Part shown: positions 56,993 to 58,342 of the stretch, piece after piece | How the letters are laid out: each line of letters starts with the position of its first letter | How positions within the stretch are numbered: the first letter of the stretch is position 1 | DNA from: Actinomycetales bacterium | GTDB lineage: Bacteria; Actinomycetota; Actinomycetes; Nanopelagicales; Nanopelagicaceae | DNA length: 58,342 nucleotides | Assembly: GCA_018969585.1 (NCBI GenBank) | Contig: JAGWYB010000003.1 | Location: 1 to 58,342 of the forward strand | Reading direction: 5' to 3' | Notes under the pieces: generated by a model | What the model saw: only the letters and a program-made list of their open reading frames with translations | The model's database searches: none | What the model was told of the DNA's origin: nothing | Position numbers and translations under genes: made by a program

Positions 56993-58272
56993 TGCGAAAC
57001 CTGACCGCCCCAGAGGGTGGAACGCCGAAAGTTATAGAGAACGAAACAGAGTTTTCGAGAGCGCTACAAGAATTAGCTGGCGGAACTGGTCCGATTGCTA
57101 TTGATGCAGAGCGAGCTAGCGGATTTAAATACAGCCCCCGGGCCTATCTGATTCAGTTAAATCGACGAAATGGTGGACTTCACCTGCTTGATCCAATTGC
57201 CCTACAAAACTCGCCACTTATTGCAAAATTATCTGATCTAATTTCACAGAACGAGAGCATCATTCACGCGAGTAGCCAGGACTTACCTTGTTTGCGCGAA
57301 TTCGGAATTCACCCAAAAAAACTCTTTGATACCGAATTAGGTGCACGCATTGCAGGCTTTGCAAAAGTCGGCCTAGCTCCATTATGTGAAAATCTTCTTG
57401 AGATCTCGCTAGCTAAGGAACATAGCGCAGTCGATTGGTCGATTCGACCATTACGAAATGAATGGCTGGACTACGCAGCTCTAGATGTTGCCGTATTAAT
57501 TGATTTACGGGATAAAGTCGAAGCTGCGCTTCGCGATTCAAACAAACTGGCCTGGGCTGAAGAGGAATTTGCCGCATCCCTGAAAGCAGAGTTACCTAAA
57601 ACTCGCCCAGAACCTTGGCGAAGGACCTCTGGAATGCACCAAATTCGTTCTCGTTTTGAGTTAGCAATAATTCGCTCCCTATGGCAAGCCCGCGATGAGA
57701 TTGCAAAAAAGATTGATCTTGCTCCCGGAAGATTGCTAAACGATGCAGTAATAATCGAACTGGCACGTAACAAGCCAAAGAAGCGTGAAGAATTTCTCGA
57801 AATACCTATTGTAAAAATGCGTATTCGAAACGAAATTCAAATTAGCTATATCAATCGCTGGTTATCCGTTCTTAATGAGGCATACCGAATTCCTGAGGAG
57901 AATTGGCCTGAGATGCGAGCTCGTGGCGATTCCTTGCCTGCCCCAAGAATTTGGCGCGATAAATTCCCGATTGCTAACGCACAACTCCAACATGTTAGGC
58001 GGAGTTTGGCTGAGATTTCTGAGAAATATTCCATCCCTCAAGAAAATCTTCTTTCTCCAGAAATACTGAAGCGAATAATTTTTAATAATGGAAAGGAAAG
58101 TCCAACTCCTGATTCACCTTTGGCACGCCTTAACTTGGTGGAAGTTCTAGGCACACTCGGGGCTCGTAAATGGCAGATCGATCTGGTGTTTGATGCGATT
58201 TCTAGGGCGAGGTGCGAAACCGAGCCTCCGAGCGAGCCCGAACCGCCCGAACCCGTTCATACAACCTCATAA
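56992..58272 (+). CDS. Ribonuclease D with HRDC domain
   Basis: A 426-residue 3'-5' exoribonuclease. The DEDDy domain (about 25-185) has Asp38, Glu40 (AIDAERASG), Asp97 (SSQDLPCL), Tyr161 and Asp165 (LDYAALD). An HRDC domain follows (about 215-290), and a second, weaker HRDC-like region fills the C-terminus. It probably matures tRNA or other stable RNA 3' ends. The ATG overlaps the DUF3000 stop. It ends before a strong hairpin. Confidence 0.92.
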   Translation: MRNLTAPEGGTPKVIENETEFSRALQELAGGTGPIAIDAERASGFKYSPRAYLIQLNRRNGGLHLLDPIALQNSPLIAKLSDLISQNESIIHASSQDLPCLREFGIHPKKLFDTELGARIAGFAKVGLAPLCENLLEISLAKEHSAVDWSIRPLRNEWLDYAALDVAVLIDLRDKVEAALRDSNKLAWAEEEFAASLKAELPKTRPEPWRRTSGMHQIRSRFELAIIRSLWQARDEIAKKIDLAPGRLLNDAVIIELARNKPKKREEFLEIPIVKMRIRNEIQISYINRWLSVLNEAYRIPEENWPEMRARGDSLPAPRIWRDKFPIANAQLQHVRRSLAEISEKYSIPQENLLSPEILKRIIFNNGKESPTPDSPLARLNLVEVLGTLGARKWQIDLVFDAISRARCETEPPSEPEPPEPVHTTS

Positions 58273-58281
58273 AGTGACCCT

Positions 58282-58309
58282 AATTACGCAACATAAAAGT
58301 TGCGTAATT
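58282..58309. terminator. Hairpin after ribonuclease D
   Basis: A perfect 11-bp inverted repeat AATTACGCAAC / GTTGCGTAATT with a 6-base loop, 9 bases after the stop. The stem arms end in AATT on both sides, so it could stop transcription from either direction. No open gene is visible from 58310 to 58342. Confidence 0.7.
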
Positions 58310-58342
58310 CAATTATCCGCCCTAGCCTTCGCTTTATGTTAA

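Noticed and set aside
1-58342. CRISPR arrays, insertion sequences, prophage or integrase genes
   Set aside because: No repeated spacer pattern, transposase or phage gene is visible; the Cas4-like nuclease at 45576 stands alone.
1-58342. tRNA and rRNA genes
   Set aside because: Gaps between genes are short, and none reads as a cloverleaf or contains rRNA-like sequence.
58310-58342. 3' end of a minus-strand gene (dxs expected from synteny)
   Set aside because: The frames here hit stops within about ten codons, so any such gene must end beyond the window edge.

Overview
The window looks like a piece of a streamlined, low- to mid-GC actinobacterial chromosome. The best fit is a freshwater acI / Nanopelagicales-type lineage, inferred from gene content, gene order and compaction rather than from a marker gene. 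The gene order matches mycobacterial chromosomes: a DnaQ/GIY-YIG fusion, ctaE-qcrCAB, ctaC, ErpA, nadA, gcvT, pepA, the E2 gene, a TIGR01777 epimerase, lipB-lipA, DUF4191, RDD and glnA follow the M. tuberculosis Rv2191-Rv2220 order. A second block (PlsC, SRPBCC, FadD15-like ligase, GT4 glycosyltransferase, NlpC/P60) matches Rv2182c-Rv2190c. A third (DUF3000, HRDC ribonuclease D) matches Rv2680-Rv2681. I see no rRNA, tRNA, CRISPR array, insertion sequence or prophage gene, and no gap above about 180 bases without a gene.

Layout. 1-3751: 3' end of uppP, an alpha/beta hydrolase, the exonuclease/GIY-YIG fusion, a degenerate receiver protein. 3861-11189: a complete bcc-aa3 respiratory cluster (ctaE-qcrC-qcrA-qcrB converging on ctaC-ctaD-ctaF plus an SRPBCC gene). 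11246-18062: Fe-S and NAD genes (a cysteine-desulfurase-like protein without its PLP lysine, ErpA, NadA), DUF3043, aldo/keto reductase, GcvT, PepA. 18126-31457: 2-oxoacid dehydrogenase E3 and E2, lipoate synthesis (lipB, lipA), an MMPL / Gfo-Idh / FAD-oxidoreductase operon, acyltransferase, DUF4191, RDD, glutamine synthetase. 31459-38084: Ste24-like protease, EamA exporter, nickel/cobalt permease, HSDL2-like SDR with enoyl-CoA hydratase, inositol-phosphate synthase with PadR. 38262-44859: a self-contained PTS operon (DeoR, PfkB kinase, EIIC, EIIB, EIIA, zinc dehydrogenase, HPr, EI), probably for a polyol. 44903-58342: LysE, a 4-Cys PD-(D/E)XK nuclease, lipid and envelope genes, a two-component pair, and the DUF3000-ribonuclease D pair.

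The genes serve aerobic respiration, lipoylation and one-carbon metabolism, Fe-S and NAD synthesis, nitrogen assimilation, inositol/PIM lipid and envelope synthesis, and uptake of one PTS sugar alcohol.

The most striking signal is regulatory. About 22 operon-leading genes have a TANNNT (or GATAAT) hexamer exactly 6 or 7 bases before the start codon, the signature of leaderless transcription. This includes a 17-bp divergent spacer (gcvT/pepA) in which two opposite -10 boxes overlap. The same rule settles several start codons. All 13 convergent gene junctions lie between -17 and +13 bases, so there is almost no room for terminators. Other points of interest are a Nur-like nickel box inside the nickel permease promoter, a PLP-lysine-less desulfurase that keeps its persulfide cysteine, three consecutive inverted repeats between the PTS kinase and permease genes, and an SRPBCC gene coupled to cytochrome oxidase.
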